A DNA stretch of 64,000 bases from Psychromonas sp. SP041 (GCF_000470315.2 NZ_CBRF02000018.1:32697-96696); one strand, 5' to 3'. Numbered from the stretch's first letter, positions 38,761 through 49,178 are shown. Notes: a model not told the origin generated them from the sequence alone. Program-made: numbers and translations.

Positions 38761-39072
38761 ATGACTCAACCTATTATCACTAAAAAACAACTTGTTGATA
38801 CGCTGACACTTTGGAACCAAAAAAAAATTGATAACGCACAATTACAAGATTGGATGGTGACACACTTTGATCCACCAGAAACGTTAATTGGTGAAGATGA
38901 AGCTGAACTGGTTCAAGAAGCAATGCACATCATTATGAATGAGTATGAATTAGCTAAACTGGATAAGTTTAAAGAGGAAGGTTACGAGTTTGCAATGACG
39001 TTTTTAGCTTGTACTGAAGAGAATTTTGTACAACTAAGACATCAATTTATCCACCAAGGATTTAGTGATTAA
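38761..39072 (+). CDS. Hypothetical protein
   Basis: 103 aa from the ATG with GAGAAAAA upstream; an ATG four codons earlier is an alternative. The protein is acidic, soluble and helical (KKQLVDTLTLWNQKKIDNAQLQ and DEAELVQEAMHIIMNEYELA are separate helices). The family is not recognised. It stands alone and converges on the GNAT gene. Confidence 0.55.
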   Translation: MTQPIITKKQLVDTLTLWNQKKIDNAQLQDWMVTHFDPPETLIGEDEAELVQEAMHIIMNEYELAKLDKFKEEGYEFAMTFLACTEENFVQLRHQFIHQGFSD

Positions 39073-39156
39073 ACTGGTCATTAAAAATTAGCTAAACTCG
39101 TTTAAAAAACCATGGATGGTTGATACGTTTTAAGGCTAAGTGACAGGCTTATCGCT

Positions 39157-39561
39157 TTATAAGCTTTTGCACATTTTATAATAAGCAACATCACTCTTAT
39201 AAAATAACGCGCCTGTCGTTTCAAAACCAAAGCGTTGATAGAACCCTAACGCAGACTCTCTTGCATCAAACCATAAATAGTTAATGCCCTGCTGCTTTAA
39301 GTTATTAATAAGATGGCTAATCATACTAGCACCGATGCCTTTACCTTGAAAAGCATCCAGCGTAGCGAATTTTCTTAATCGAGCAGTATTATTGTCGATA
39401 TAAAGGGAGGCAACACAGACTATGTTTTGATTATTCATTACAGCAAAATGTAAAGCTTGCTCATCACCTTCCACTCGACAAAATTCAGGCGGTTTATGTG
39501 GCCATAAAACTTGATGACGAACTGGGATCGTGTCTTGCCATTTTATTTCTACTACGTTCAA
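39157..39561 (-). CDS. GNAT-family N-acetyltransferase
   Basis: 134 aa with the GNAT fold: the strand VCVASLYIDNNTARLRKFATL, the acetyl-CoA loop AFQGKGIGASMISHLI (R/Q-x-x-G-x-G/A), then INYLWFDARESALGFYQRFGFETTG, typical of motifs A and B. The substrate is unknown. It belongs to the short stand-alone group similar to ElaA- or YjcF-type proteins. Confidence 0.88.
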   Translation of the reverse strand: MNVVEIKWQDTIPVRHQVLWPHKPPEFCRVEGDEQALHFAVMNNQNIVCVASLYIDNNTARLRKFATLDAFQGKGIGASMISHLINNLKQQGINYLWFDARESALGFYQRFGFETTGALFYKSDVAYYKMCKSL

Positions 39562-39610
39562 AAGAAACCTATCTGCTTGTTAACTTGTTTTAATGTGATT
39601 GTTTTAATGG

Positions 39611-39634
39611 GATTGTTTGATTGTTTGATTGTTA
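39611..39634. repeat. Short tandem repeat, 8-bp unit GATTGTTT, 3 units
   Basis: Two perfect GATTGTTT units and a third with one change (GATTGTTA), between the GNAT start and the zinc-ribbon gene. Weak by itself but the same period as the other arrays. Confidence 0.6.
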
Positions 39635-39667
39635 ATATTACTTGGTCAACTGTATTCATTGCCCATG

Positions 39668-39985
39668 CTAGTTTAACAATGTTGGAGCGTCATTATTGCA
39701 GTTCCAGCAAACTTCAAAAGCGGGATCATTTTTCTCATTACAATGAGTACAAACCCAATCAGCTGCATTTGTTGATTGTTGAGATTGCTTTACTATCGCA
39801 GTAGCCGCCTCTAAATCATTGTCATCAAAAACCCACACTTCAGGCCAACAATCAAACGCCGACGTTTCACCCATCGCACCTTGGGAAAACTCATTTTTAA
39901 TAAAAACACCAATGTCTTTCGCTTCGATGAGATTCTTTATGTTACCGACAATAAAATTATTTTCATGTGTATACACTAATTTCAT
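39668..39985 (-). CDS. DUF2007 protein with C-terminal RanBP2-type zinc finger
   Basis: 105 aa. The N-terminal 70 residues fit the DUF2007 'signal-transducing' fold (NFIVGNIKNLIEAKDIGVFI, then CWPEVWVFDDNDLEAATAIV). The tail WVCTHCNEKNDPAFEVCWNC has the C-x2-C-x10-C-x2-C spacing of a RanBP2-type finger. The start is the second of two adjacent ATGs, because GGAAGG lies 5 nt before it and only 2 nt before the first. The role is unknown; DUF2007 plus zinc ribbon is a recurring arrangement. Confidence 0.8.
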   Translation of the reverse strand: MKLVYTHENNFIVGNIKNLIEAKDIGVFIKNEFSQGAMGETSAFDCWPEVWVFDDNDLEAATAIVKQSQQSTNAADWVCTHCNEKNDPAFEVCWNCNNDAPTLLN

Positions 39986-40228
39986 CATGACCTTCCGATT
40001 ATTTATTAACAGTTTATTGATTAATAGTTCAACACTTAATGCTTACATAAATATTTATATTTTAACTCAGCTATTAAGATGGTATTGCTAAAAGTAATGT
40101 TGTGATATCAAGTTTGAATGGTAAATATTATTTAACTTGATGGTGTACCAACCAACCATCAAGTTATTAAGCTATTAAGCATTGTTAGTCTTTAAAATAT
40201 GACTTAACTAACAATGATTTTGGGGAAA

Positions 40229-40705
40229 TTAATCTACAAAAATTTCCATTTCTTCACCAATTTTCTTACGCATTTCCATCAATTTCATCGCTGTATCATG
40301 CTGTTTAATATCAGCTTCTGTTTCAGGTATCCATTGTGGTACTAATTCTGATTGACCATTTTGATCCACTGCCACCATGATAACGATACAATGTGTTGTG
40401 GTGCGTTTGTTCAATGACTTAGGGTCACAAGCATTCACTTCTAATGCTATATGCATTGACGATTTACCCGTGTAAATAACTTTTGCTAGTACTTCTACCA
40501 AGCTGCCTACATGAATAGGTGCGACAAAACGTATGCCACCAGCATAAGCCGTTACACAATAACGACCACTCCAGCCAGCTGCACAAGCATAGGCTGCAAG
40601 ATCTATCCATTTCATCACAGCGCCGCCGTGAACCTTACCGCCAAAATTTACGTCTTGAGTTTCAGCTAAAAATCTAAGGGTTATATCACGTTGCGGTTTT
40701 TTCAT
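40229..40705 (-). CDS. Acyl-CoA thioesterase (hotdog fold, cytosolic)
   Basis: 158 aa. The hotdog/acyl-CoA hydrolase pattern is present: FGGKVHGGAVMKWIDLAAYA, in which the Asp on the central helix is the catalytic residue, and YAGGIRFVAPIHVGSLVEV. The C-terminal region is MVAVDQNGQSELVPQW. The family (YciA/BACH-like) hydrolyses acyl-CoA esters. No operon partners. Confidence 0.9.
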   Translation of the reverse strand: MKKPQRDITLRFLAETQDVNFGGKVHGGAVMKWIDLAAYACAAGWSGRYCVTAYAGGIRFVAPIHVGSLVEVLAKVIYTGKSSMHIALEVNACDPKSLNKRTTTHCIVIMVAVDQNGQSELVPQWIPETEADIKQHDTAMKLMEMRKKIGEEMEIFVD

Positions 40706-41053
40706 ATTATTTCTCTAAATTCGGTATGGTTAGTAAATTTATCTGCTTAACAGTGCGTTAGCAAATAATTAATTGTGTCATTAAAGGAGTATTAGTAATA
40801 TCTAGCGACTGATTATTTGCGTTTAAGTTTCGAAGTATAAGCTTAAGCTAACATAATCAAAAGCACTCAATAACTTCTTAGATAAAGGTACGCAGATAAA
40901 GGACCGTAAATAAAAGGCGATAGATAAAAATCCAATAAAACTTAACGCTTTATATTAGCCCTTAACATCGATGAACAAAAATACAGAATTGTTATCAGTT
41001 AAGCTTGCACCAAAGACTCCGCTCAATGGGTTATTTTTTACACTAAAATGATA

Positions 41054-41136
41054 TATACCCGTTACCATTCAAGGTACCAAAATTCAGTCAGCGGCGAAGT
41101 GAAAAAATACTAGCCAGAAAGAGGAAGATTTAACAG
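41054..41136 (+). repeat. MITE-like element, copy D (left part only)
   Basis: TATACCCGTTACCATTCAAG, then AAAATTCAGTCAGCGGCGAAG and AGAAAGAGGAAGAT follow copy B, and the match stops at about 41136. The right terminal repeat is missing and the sequence passes directly into another inverted repeat. Confidence 0.7.
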
Positions 41137-41141
41137 AATTA

Positions 41142-41221
41142 TTTACAGGGTCATGGATGCTGTTACACCGTATTATTTACAAGGTCATCAATATATCTAA
41201 CTCAGAAACCGACCCTGTAAA
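41142..41221. repeat. 80-bp inverted-repeat segment (TTTACAGGGTC arms)
   Basis: TTTACAGGGTC (41142-41152) and its exact reverse complement GACCCTGTAAA (41211-41221) flank 58 bp that also contains TTTACAAGGTCA. A similar TTTACAAGGTCA lies at about 50450. It adjoins the broken end of MITE copy D. Confidence 0.5.
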
Positions 41222-41277
41222 CTTCTAGTTAATACTCTCAAATAATCAGCGTTCAACTAAAGATTAATTCACTTTAT

Positions 41278-43362
41278 TTATATTAAGCCCCATGTTTTCT
41301 TTTCTATTAAGTTTTGTATTTCAACAGAGGACACAGGTTTTGAATAATAGTATCCCTGTATAATTTCACAGTCATTATCACGTAAATAAATAAGTTGCTC
41401 AACGGTTTCAACCCCTTCTGCTACCACCTGTAATTCTAGGTTTTTAGCTAAGCTAATAATGGATTTAATCATCGCGGTATCTTGTTTGTTATTTGGAATA
41501 TGATCAATAAAAGACTTATCAATCTTTAAAATTGATATAGGCATACTTTTCAATTGTGACAATGAAGAATAACCCGTCCCAAAATCATCAATCGATAATT
41601 TGATACCAATATCGGTTAAATCAGTTAATGTTTCTTTAATTGTATTTTCTTGATTCGTGGGTATTAAATGCTCTTCAGTGATTTCCATTTCTAGCTGCGT
41701 GGCATCTACCCCAGCTATACTTAAAGCTTCTATAACAAATTGAGTAAACCCTTTACTGTATAACTGTCGGCTAGAGACGTTAACCGCAATCGATAAGTGT
41801 CCACAAGCCGTATTCTGCCATGCTTTTAATTGACGAATTGCCTGTTCAATAACCCATTTTCCTAGTGCGATAATCAGACCAGTTTCCTCTGCGACTGGGA
41901 TAAATTCAGAGGGATAAACGGGATTCTCATTTTTTATGGGTAAACGGATTAGCGCCTCAACACCGGTGATTAGTTCCGTTTTACTGCATACTTTTGGTTG
42001 GTATAAAAGAATGAAAGAGTCTTTCTCAATGGCTTCTCGTAATTGATTTTCTATAGACCAACGTTTAACAGTACTTTCTGTTAAGTCGTCCGAATAAAAG
42101 TAGACATTTTCTTGTTCTGATTTTTTGGCTTGGTACATCGCCGTATCGGCATTTCTTAATAATTCACTTATCTCCCTGCCATTATCAGGGTAAATACTGA
42201 TCCCAACACTTGAACCAATATGGAGGCATTCATCATTAATAAAGAATGGGTCTTCAAAAAGTGTTTGAAACCGCTGAATGAACGAAGGTATTTGCTTTAA
42301 ATCATCGATTGAATCAAGCAGTATCGCAAACTCATCACCACCGAATCGAGCCACGATATCGAATTTACGTATCACGGAACTAAAACGTAATGCGACTTCT
42401 TTTAATAATAAATCACCGACCTCATGTCCAAGGGAATCATTTATTTGCTTAAAACGATTTAAATCAATAAATAAAAGTGCGACTTTACGATTGAGTCTAT
42501 CGGCTCTTTGTATTGCTCCCTCTAACCTTTTATTAAAAAGCACTCGATTAGGAAGGTTAGTTAATGCATCGTGGTGAGCAATATGTACCAGCTTTTTCTG
42601 GGATTCTTTAAGCTCACTAATATCCTGCATGATGCCTGAAATAATTGGCATCCCCGTTTTATTATCTTCTAACAACTTACCTTGTAGTTTTAAATGTAAA
42701 AACGCATCCGTTGGTAATTTCATTCTTACATCTAAATTAAACGCTAAGCCATCATTAAAAGCCTGTAATAAAACATTTTTAATATGAAACTTTTCAGAAG
42801 GATGAATTAAACCAAGTAAAAACTCTTTACCGTTTTCAAACTTATAAGATGATAAAGAAAGCATTTTAGAAAGCTGTTTAGACAACAGTAGATGCCCTTT
42901 ATTGCCTTCTAATTCCCAGTAGCCTAATCGTGCAATTTTTTGAGCATGCTCGAGCCGAGATTCACTTTTCTTTAATGATTTAAAATAATGACTATTACGT
43001 AAAATATAACGCAAATTGTGTCCAAACAAAGACCAATTAATCGGTTTTATAATAAAATCAGTCGCGCCCAAACGATAAGCATATTCAATAGACTTTGTAT
43101 CATCCATCCCCGTAATCATGATGATTGGTACTCTCTCCCCTTCTTCTGATTCACGAATTAATTGGCACACTTCGAAGCCATTTAATTTAGGCAGATCAAC
43201 GTCTAATAAAACCAAGTCTGGTGCCTGCTGATTAAATAAAATAATACCTTCAGCCCCATCTTTAGCTTCAACAACATCATAAAGTTCAGGTGATAAAACT
43301 TGATTAATTAATAATCGAGTCATTTCATCATCATCTATCACTAATATTAATTTCTTATTCAT
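41278..43362 (-). CDS. Response regulator with PAS, GGDEF and EAL domains (c-di-GMP turnover)
   Basis: 694 aa. REC domain at 1-120, with acidic D10-D12, phospho-acceptor D54 in LLDVDLPKLNG and K106. PAS-like segment at about 135-255. GGDEF domain with an intact GGDEF motif at 341-345 and an RxxD inhibitory site (RKFD, 332-335) five residues before it. EAL domain with EAL at 469-471 and IDDFGTGYSSLSQLK. Both catalytic motifs look active, so it could make or degrade c-di-GMP depending on phosphorylation. It is last in an operon 48 bp after the hybrid kinase gene, which probably phosphorylates it. Confidence 0.95.
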   Translation of the reverse strand: MNKKLILVIDDDEMTRLLINQVLSPELYDVVEAKDGAEGIILFNQQAPDLVLLDVDLPKLNGFEVCQLIRESEEGERVPIIMITGMDDTKSIEYAYRLGATDFIIKPINWSLFGHNLRYILRNSHYFKSLKKSESRLEHAQKIARLGYWELEGNKGHLLLSKQLSKMLSLSSYKFENGKEFLLGLIHPSEKFHIKNVLLQAFNDGLAFNLDVRMKLPTDAFLHLKLQGKLLEDNKTGMPIISGIMQDISELKESQKKLVHIAHHDALTNLPNRVLFNKRLEGAIQRADRLNRKVALLFIDLNRFKQINDSLGHEVGDLLLKEVALRFSSVIRKFDIVARFGGDEFAILLDSIDDLKQIPSFIQRFQTLFEDPFFINDECLHIGSSVGISIYPDNGREISELLRNADTAMYQAKKSEQENVYFYSDDLTESTVKRWSIENQLREAIEKDSFILLYQPKVCSKTELITGVEALIRLPIKNENPVYPSEFIPVAEETGLIIALGKWVIEQAIRQLKAWQNTACGHLSIAVNVSSRQLYSKGFTQFVIEALSIAGVDATQLEMEITEEHLIPTNQENTIKETLTDLTDIGIKLSIDDFGTGYSSLSQLKSMPISILKIDKSFIDHIPNNKQDTAMIKSIISLAKNLELQVVAEGVETVEQLIYLRDNDCEIIQGYYYSKPVSSVEIQNLIEKKTWGLI

Positions 43363-43410
43363 AAAGACCTCAATATCGAGAGTAATTTACCGCTATCAAT
43401 CATTAAATTA

Positions 43411-46197
43411 TTACTCATTATATTTTTCACTAAAATATGACATGACACGTTGTGATTCATTTTCAATATCATCAATCAGCGTAGGTACTGATGAATCGGC
43501 TTTAGAGGTTATTGCTTGCTCTAAACTATTTGATAATTTAGCTAATTGAAAAGCCCCGACATTTGCACTGCTAGACTTTAAGGTATGTGCTGCTTTTCGA
43601 ACGCTTTCATAGTCTGACGTTACTGCTTTAAAAGTAGATAAACTCTCAGTTAACGTCTTGATATAAAGCGTGATCACCTTATTAACTAGCACACCGGAAT
43701 GACCTGGTTGTAACGAGGCAATTTTATTTAATGCATCAGGATCGACAGGCGCTGGTTTTTCATCTTCCTGCTCTATGATTGTATTAGTAACTTCATTTTT
43801 GTTGTTCGTATCGTTTTGACGAGGAATACTCAACCAAGGGGTTAGTTGGTCATAAAGTTGAGAAACTGAGAAAGGTTTACTTAAGTAACCGTCCATACCT
43901 GATTGTAAACAGCGTTGCATATCCCCGTCGATGGCATTGGCGGTTAAAGCAATGATCGTATTGCCTTTAGGAATATCGTTGTTCAATTCCAAACGTCGAA
44001 TAGTACGTGTTGCTTCTAAACCATCCATTTCAGGCATTTGCATGTCCATGAGCACCACATCATAATTATTTTTCTTGAGCGCTTCGACTGCTATTAAACC
44101 ATTATCAGCAATATCAACATGTAAACCAAATGATTCAAGAATAATAACGGCAACTTCTTGATTTACAGGATTATCTTCTGCGACGAGAATGCGATAAGGG
44201 TAATTGAAATGATAATTTGGTGTATTACTTTGTGCACCACTCTCTGAACGTTGTGTATTAACCGTTAAACCTGTTATCGCTTTTGTCAGGCATTGATAAA
44301 GTTCTTTTTGCAAAACAGGCTTATTCAGAAAACAGGTGATTTGGTTTGCTTTTAATAACTCACTGTCAGCAACCACTGAACTAAGCATAATAATAACGGG
44401 TTGTTGCCAATGTGTGTTGTGTCGAATTTTTTTTGCTAATTCGATCCCATCCATTTCAGGCATATGTACATCTAAAATTAATAGATCATAGGGATGATTA
44501 TTGTCATGGGCATTTTGTAGTAAATTTAATGCAGTATGGCCACCATCCGCTAAATCACAATCTGCATTAATTGCATTTAATTGTTCTTTAATAATCATTC
44601 GATTAGTTGGATTATCATCAACCACCATTAAACGTTTTGTTTGTAAAACTGAAAACTCTGGATGCGTTGTTACAGGTGTTAAATCTAATGTTATTAGCTC
44701 ATTCACGACCGGCTTCAATGAAATATTAAAAGAAAAAATACTACCGCGTGATTTTTCAGATTTAACTGATAACGTCCCACCCATTAAATTAACTAACTGT
44801 GTGGCAATAGGTAAGCCTAAACCTGAACCACCATATTTTCTTGTTGTTGAGCTATCTTCCTGAGAAAACGACTCGAAAATATAATCGATTTTACTATGCT
44901 CAATACCGATACCCGTGTCTGTCACCGTAAAATGTAATTGATCATTTTCCAATTCGATAACACGTAAAATAACTTGACCATGCTCCGTAAACTTTAATGC
45001 ATTGCTCAACAAATTAGCGAGTATTTGTCGAATTTTAAGCGGGTCGCCAATATAAAAATTATTAAAGTTTGGTGGAATAGACAATATTAGTTCAATGTTT
45101 TTTTTGTAGGCCGTTTCTCCATACAAGCTTCCAAACTCTTCAATAAGTGAACGTAAATTAAACTCTATGAGTTCAAGTTGCATTTTTCCTGATTCAATTT
45201 TAGAAAAATCTAAAATATCATTAATAATACCGAGTAAATTAATGCCAGATTGATGGGCTGTGTCAGTAAAGCGTTTCTGACGATCATCAAGTTTTGTTGT
45301 CTGCAATAACTCAGTCATACCCAATATGCCGTTCATCGGTGTTCGAATCTCATGACTCATTGTAGCTAAAAATTCACTTTTAGCTTTACTCGATGCCTCT
45401 GCACTCTCCTTAGCGGCAACAAGCTCAACGGTTCGTGAAGTGATTTTATCTTCTAACGTATCTTGATGCTCTTGAAGTGATTTATCTCTTTTTTCAACTT
45501 GCTCAAGCATTAAGTTAAAACCGTTCATCAACGCCCCTATTTCATCAGAGCGTTGGCCAGGTATGCGTAATTGATAATTTTTATGTTCAGAGACAGCATC
45601 AATAACACCAGTAATTTCTAATAATGGTCGAGAGATGATTCTTTGCATACGGATTGCAATTAATAACGCTAATAGAGTCCCTAAGACAAAAATGAAAGGA
45701 GCAATAGCCAGTTGATGTAGTAAGCGTTGATTTAGCAAACTATAATCATCCACTAAAAGTATGTAACCTAATGTTTTACCTTCATAGTTTATAGGGTCAA
45801 GTTGAATGAGCATGTCATTCATGCCCTTTTTTTGTAATTCAGTTAGCGTCATATTCAAGGATGAGGCAGATACTGTTTTTTGAAAAAATGGCTGAATATA
45901 TTCCGCTAATATTTGTTTGTCCTGATCATAAATTCTCGCCAATACAATTTGTTTTTTGGCATTAAGGCTATCTAAACTTTCTTTGGCGGCTTCTTTGTCT
46001 TTGAACAATGCCGTTGCTGTATTAAGTGATGCCATTAATACCGCCAAGGTCTTAAGCTCATTTTCAGAATCAAGATGGCTATAGTGGTTTTGTGCAAAAC
46101 TCATAAAAACAACAATAACAATCGTGGCTAATACCCCTGGTAAAAAACCAATGGCAATTAATTGAGTACGTAAAGAAAAGTGTTTAATTCTGTTCAC
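43411..46197 (-). CDS. Hybrid sensor histidine kinase (HAMP-HisKA-HATPase-REC-REC-Hpt)
   Basis: 928 aa, with a BarA-like domain order. Two membrane helices (about 11-33 and 163-185) bracket a periplasmic sensor domain. HAMP (about 185-240) and the H-box [15 protein letters not shown] (H282) follow, then HATPase ([27 protein letters not shown]). Two receiver domains carry DVHMPEMDG and DMQMPEMDG, and the Hpt domain has [14 protein letters not shown] (H871). All phosphorelay residues are present. It lies 14 bp after yfiR and before the REC-GGDEF-EAL gene, which suggests YfiR modulates its sensor and the relay ends in c-di-GMP control. Confidence 0.95.
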   Translation of the reverse strand: MNRIKHFSLRTQLIAIGFLPGVLATIVIVVFMSFAQNHYSHLDSENELKTLAVLMASLNTATALFKDKEAAKESLDSLNAKKQIVLARIYDQDKQILAEYIQPFFQKTVSASSLNMTLTELQKKGMNDMLIQLDPINYEGKTLGYILLVDDYSLLNQRLLHQLAIAPFIFVLGTLLALLIAIRMQRIISRPLLEITGVIDAVSEHKNYQLRIPGQRSDEIGALMNGFNLMLEQVEKRDKSLQEHQDTLEDKITSRTVELVAAKESAEASSKAKSEFLATMSHEIRTPMNGILGMTELLQTTKLDDRQKRFTDTAHQSGINLLGIINDILDFSKIESGKMQLELIEFNLRSLIEEFGSLYGETAYKKNIELILSIPPNFNNFYIGDPLKIRQILANLLSNALKFTEHGQVILRVIELENDQLHFTVTDTGIGIEHSKIDYIFESFSQEDSSTTRKYGGSGLGLPIATQLVNLMGGTLSVKSEKSRGSIFSFNISLKPVVNELITLDLTPVTTHPEFSVLQTKRLMVVDDNPTNRMIIKEQLNAINADCDLADGGHTALNLLQNAHDNNHPYDLLILDVHMPEMDGIELAKKIRHNTHWQQPVIIMLSSVVADSELLKANQITCFLNKPVLQKELYQCLTKAITGLTVNTQRSESGAQSNTPNYHFNYPYRILVAEDNPVNQEVAVIILESFGLHVDIADNGLIAVEALKKNNYDVVLMDMQMPEMDGLEATRTIRRLELNNDIPKGNTIIALTANAIDGDMQRCLQSGMDGYLSKPFSVSQLYDQLTPWLSIPRQNDTNNKNEVTNTIIEQEDEKPAPVDPDALNKIASLQPGHSGVLVNKVITLYIKTLTESLSTFKAVTSDYESVRKAAHTLKSSSANVGAFQLAKLSNSLEQAITSKADSSVPTLIDDIENESQRVMSYFSEKYNE

Positions 46198-46211
46198 AAA
46201 TTTACCTTAGA

Positions 46212-46748
46212 TTAGTCTACTAAAATTGAAAGCTTGAGTAATTTGGAGCTTAATATCAGTTTAGTGTTAGCAAGCTGTTGATTAGAAATTTGGAAACGTA
46301 AGCGTTTATTTTCTCGCACTAAATTAACAAATCCACCCGCGTCGAAAAAAGGACTTTCGTCGGTAATCGTCAGTACTGTTTGTTGATCTATCAGGGAGAG
46401 TAAATAACGATAAACCCGACTATCATCAGTACTAATATATAATGCATTACAGTCTTGAAAATCTTGATCATTTTGGACGTTAACAACCGTAATTGGATGG
46501 TCGTCTATTTTTTTATTATCTAATATCGTTAACTCATGACTAACGTTATCTTCACCATAAGAACATAGGATAAAAGGGTCTTTTGGATCATTCCAAGTTG
46601 ACTCAGGCCAACGTGTAAATTTAGCTATATTGTAAATATAAGCCACCTTTACAGCACTGGGGTTATTCTCTTCAGACCGAGCAGGCGTAATGGCACTCAA
46701 CACAAAGAGCAAGATGACGTAATATTTAATAGTGAAACTATTTATCAT
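46212..46748 (-). CDS. YfiR-family (DUF4154) periplasmic protein
   Basis: 178 aa with a signal peptide (about residues 1-25, ending PARSEE). DUF4154 markers are KVAYIYNIAKFTRWPE, ILCSYGED, the CNALYISTDDS block and GGFVNLVRENKRLRFQIS. In Pseudomonas YfiR represses a membrane diguanylate cyclase; here it is paired with a hybrid kinase whose periplasmic domain is the likely partner. The gene is 14 bp before the kinase and 22 bp after the TonB-dependent receptor in transcription order. Confidence 0.9.
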   Translation of the reverse strand: MINSFTIKYYVILLFVLSAITPARSEENNPSAVKVAYIYNIAKFTRWPESTWNDPKDPFILCSYGEDNVSHELTILDNKKIDDHPITVVNVQNDQDFQDCNALYISTDDSRVYRYLLSLIDQQTVLTITDESPFFDAGGFVNLVRENKRLRFQISNQQLANTKLILSSKLLKLSILVD

Positions 46749-46770
46749 ATTCAGATATCTCTAATGACCA

Positions 46771-48801
46771 TTACCAATGATAACGTGCATTAATCGCAAT
46801 ACTACGTTCGATGAGAGAGTCCGTACTCGATGATTCCGTAATAAATTGCTGTTTGTCTGCGTGTAATAAATGACGACCAATGAGAGAGAAACCTAATGAT
46901 TTAGTTGCTTGCCACCCAATACGTAAATCACTATCAACACCATCAGAGATTGAGTAGTCACTGCTGGAGCTATTCCAATTACGTTCTGATGTATAGTAAA
47001 GGCGTAAATCTAACTCTACAAATTCACTTAAATCAAAACTTCCCCAAATAGATGCTTGATGCTCAAGGGAACGATCTGCCACTAAAGAAATAGATTCATC
47101 ACTAAATAAATTCTCAGCTTTATCTTTTAATTTAATGTCTATAAAACTGTATGAAAAACGTAAACGAGATTGGCGATTTACTTGCCAAGTTACTAGCCAT
47201 TCAGTACCGTAACTGTAACCTTCTAAGTTATTATCAAGGTTAATGGGAATAACATAAAAAGTAGACCCATTCACATTTTTTATTTCTGCATCACCAATAT
47301 CATAACTTTGTAAGTTATTATAAACATTATAAAAAGTAGCTATATCAAAGGATAAAGTAGGAGTAGGAAGCCAACGATATCCAAGCTCATAAGCAGTTAA
47401 TTCTTCTGATTGGAAATTATTGTTACCAATGATTTGTAGTAAACCAGGTGTAAAAGTTGGATCGAAATTACTAGGTGGAATAACTTGAATATTAATTGTT
47501 GAATCACTTTCTACCTGAGAAGGTATTCTAACGGCACGAGAAATAGCCCCCCATAACGTGACCCTATTCGATGGCAACCAACTTAATCTAATATTAGGCT
47601 GAACTTCTGTACTACTATTCGTATTACCCTCAACTTTAGCACCAAAAGTTAATGACATATTTTGTTCAGGTAAGTCTAACGTGTCCTGAATAAACAAATT
47701 CCATATATCAATATTTTCCATAGAAGATGAGGTTGAGAAATAAGCAGAGCCTTCAATATCACTCTGACTCCAACGATATCCTCCTCCCCAAATTAACTCA
47801 TGATTTTTAAAGGGAGTAAATTGATGTTCTATTTCAAGATTCAAAGTATTGCGGGTTTCTTTAAATTGAAGGTCATTGTGTTCATAAAAGTCATAACTGG
47901 TACGGATATTTAGTTCCGAATCAATACTGGTTTTCATTCCCCAACGTGCGCCAATGTTACCGCCTATCAGGTCTACATCTCCATTTTGCATTACTGCTCT
48001 ATAAGGGGCATCAAAATCAGAGATAGAGAATTGTTGTCGAAGGTCGTGTTTATAAAGATCACCTTGTAGTGTTAACCATTGGTCATCATCTAGCTCAAGG
48101 TCGAAACGAATTCCTGTTTGTAGGTACTTGCCTTCGTTATCTTGATCATGACCAGAAAGATCTTTTGATTCCTCTAACTTTCTCGCATTTACATAGGTAC
48201 GGAATTTAGTTTTATCATTAATCTCCGCCCCTTGGCTAGCACCTAGCCCTTGAGATTCACTCCCCATGCTCAGTGAAATAGATCCCGCTTCTTTTCCTGT
48301 CGCCTCTTTAGTGATGATGTTAATGACACCGTTAACTGCATTGGTTCCCCATAAAGTGGCACCGGGCCCTCGAATGACTTCAATGCGCTTAATATCAGAC
48401 ATTAAATAGTTCAAACTTTCCCAATAAACACCTGACGAAGTAGGCGTATAAATACTCCGGCCATCAATCATCACTAAAAGTTTATTAGCAAACCGCCCAT
48501 TAAATCCTCTAATACTAATGGCCCATTTATTTGAGTCTATTTTTGCAACATCAACACCGGGTACCAAAAATAATGCCTCAGGAATACTAGTAGCACCTGT
48601 ACGGCGAATTTCTTCTTCTGTAACAACATAAATGGCGGCTGCCGCTTCTGACAGTTTTTCATTTTTTTTACTAACAGAGGTGACTTCTATTTTCATTAGT
48701 TCATCAAAATCAATATCTGTAAAATCTTGCTCACTATTATCAGCATAACTATAAAATGGGAATAAAGTTAACGATATAGCTAACCACTTGATGTAATTCA
48801 T
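46771..48801 (-). CDS. TonB-dependent receptor associated with YfiR/sensor operon
   Basis: 676 aa. The signal peptide (about 1-20) is followed by a TonB-box-like DFDELMKIEVTSVSKK, a plug domain (AAAAIYVVTEEEIRRTGATS; IRGFNGRFANKLLVMIDGRS; EVIRGPGATLWGTNAVNGVI) and a beta-barrel ending in the aromatic NARYHW. This plug subtype with SIRGFNGRFANKLLV is commonly found upstream of YfiR and sensor-kinase genes. It may bring in a ligand, or detect one. It is first in the four-gene operon, with the promoter in 48802-49000. Confidence 0.92.
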   Translation of the reverse strand: MNYIKWLAISLTLFPFYSYADNSEQDFTDIDFDELMKIEVTSVSKKNEKLSEAAAAIYVVTEEEIRRTGATSIPEALFLVPGVDVAKIDSNKWAISIRGFNGRFANKLLVMIDGRSIYTPTSSGVYWESLNYLMSDIKRIEVIRGPGATLWGTNAVNGVINIITKEATGKEAGSISLSMGSESQGLGASQGAEINDKTKFRTYVNARKLEESKDLSGHDQDNEGKYLQTGIRFDLELDDDQWLTLQGDLYKHDLRQQFSISDFDAPYRAVMQNGDVDLIGGNIGARWGMKTSIDSELNIRTSYDFYEHNDLQFKETRNTLNLEIEHQFTPFKNHELIWGGGYRWSQSDIEGSAYFSTSSSMENIDIWNLFIQDTLDLPEQNMSLTFGAKVEGNTNSSTEVQPNIRLSWLPSNRVTLWGAISRAVRIPSQVESDSTINIQVIPPSNFDPTFTPGLLQIIGNNNFQSEELTAYELGYRWLPTPTLSFDIATFYNVYNNLQSYDIGDAEIKNVNGSTFYVIPINLDNNLEGYSYGTEWLVTWQVNRQSRLRFSYSFIDIKLKDKAENLFSDESISLVADRSLEHQASIWGSFDLSEFVELDLRLYYTSERNWNSSSSDYSISDGVDSDLRIGWQATKSLGFSLIGRHLLHADKQQFITESSSTDSLIERSIAINARYHW

Positions 48802-49178
48802 ACACTTCCTTTTGATGAATATTTCTCAATATAGGACTTAAAATATAGAGCGGTATAGAGATAAGTAAAATCGATAGTGTGAGTCTGATTATAGATTCAC
48901 TAAATGCTTATTTAATAAATTAAGATTTAGCCTTTAAACAAAATCTATTTTGCACAGTTCAGGACGGTAGCGTTGAGACACAAACCTAAAAAGCAACCAT
49001 AAAGTGGTAGTCTAAAGGTTAATATTTGACCGGGAAATCATCTATGTTATTTAATGATGAATGCTTTAGTAAGGGGTGTGAAGAGAGATTAAGGAAGTAT
49101 TTAAGCTTAATTTATAAAAGAGTTTATCCAAAAGTAGGTGCCTTAACATTTAGAAAGGCACCTTTTATTTATTTAATG
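48802..49178. other. Intergenic region, 377 bp
   Basis: Promoter region of the receptor operon, plus the merR terminator (49136-49163). A 63-codon open frame at 49026 has no ribosome site and overlaps the terminator, so I treat it as noncoding. Confidence 0.5.
49136..49163 (-). terminator. Rho-independent terminator after the merR-type gene
   Basis: Perfect 9-bp stem AGGTGCCTT/AAGGCACCT with a 10-nt loop and T-rich flanks on both strands, about 15 bp after the merR stop. Confidence 0.85.

Larger units (their letters stand above)
40706..41277. other. Intergenic region, 572 bp
   Basis: It holds MITE copy D (41054-41136) and a second inverted-repeat segment (41142-41221). The part 40706-41050 shows nothing recognisable. 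Confidence 0.5.
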
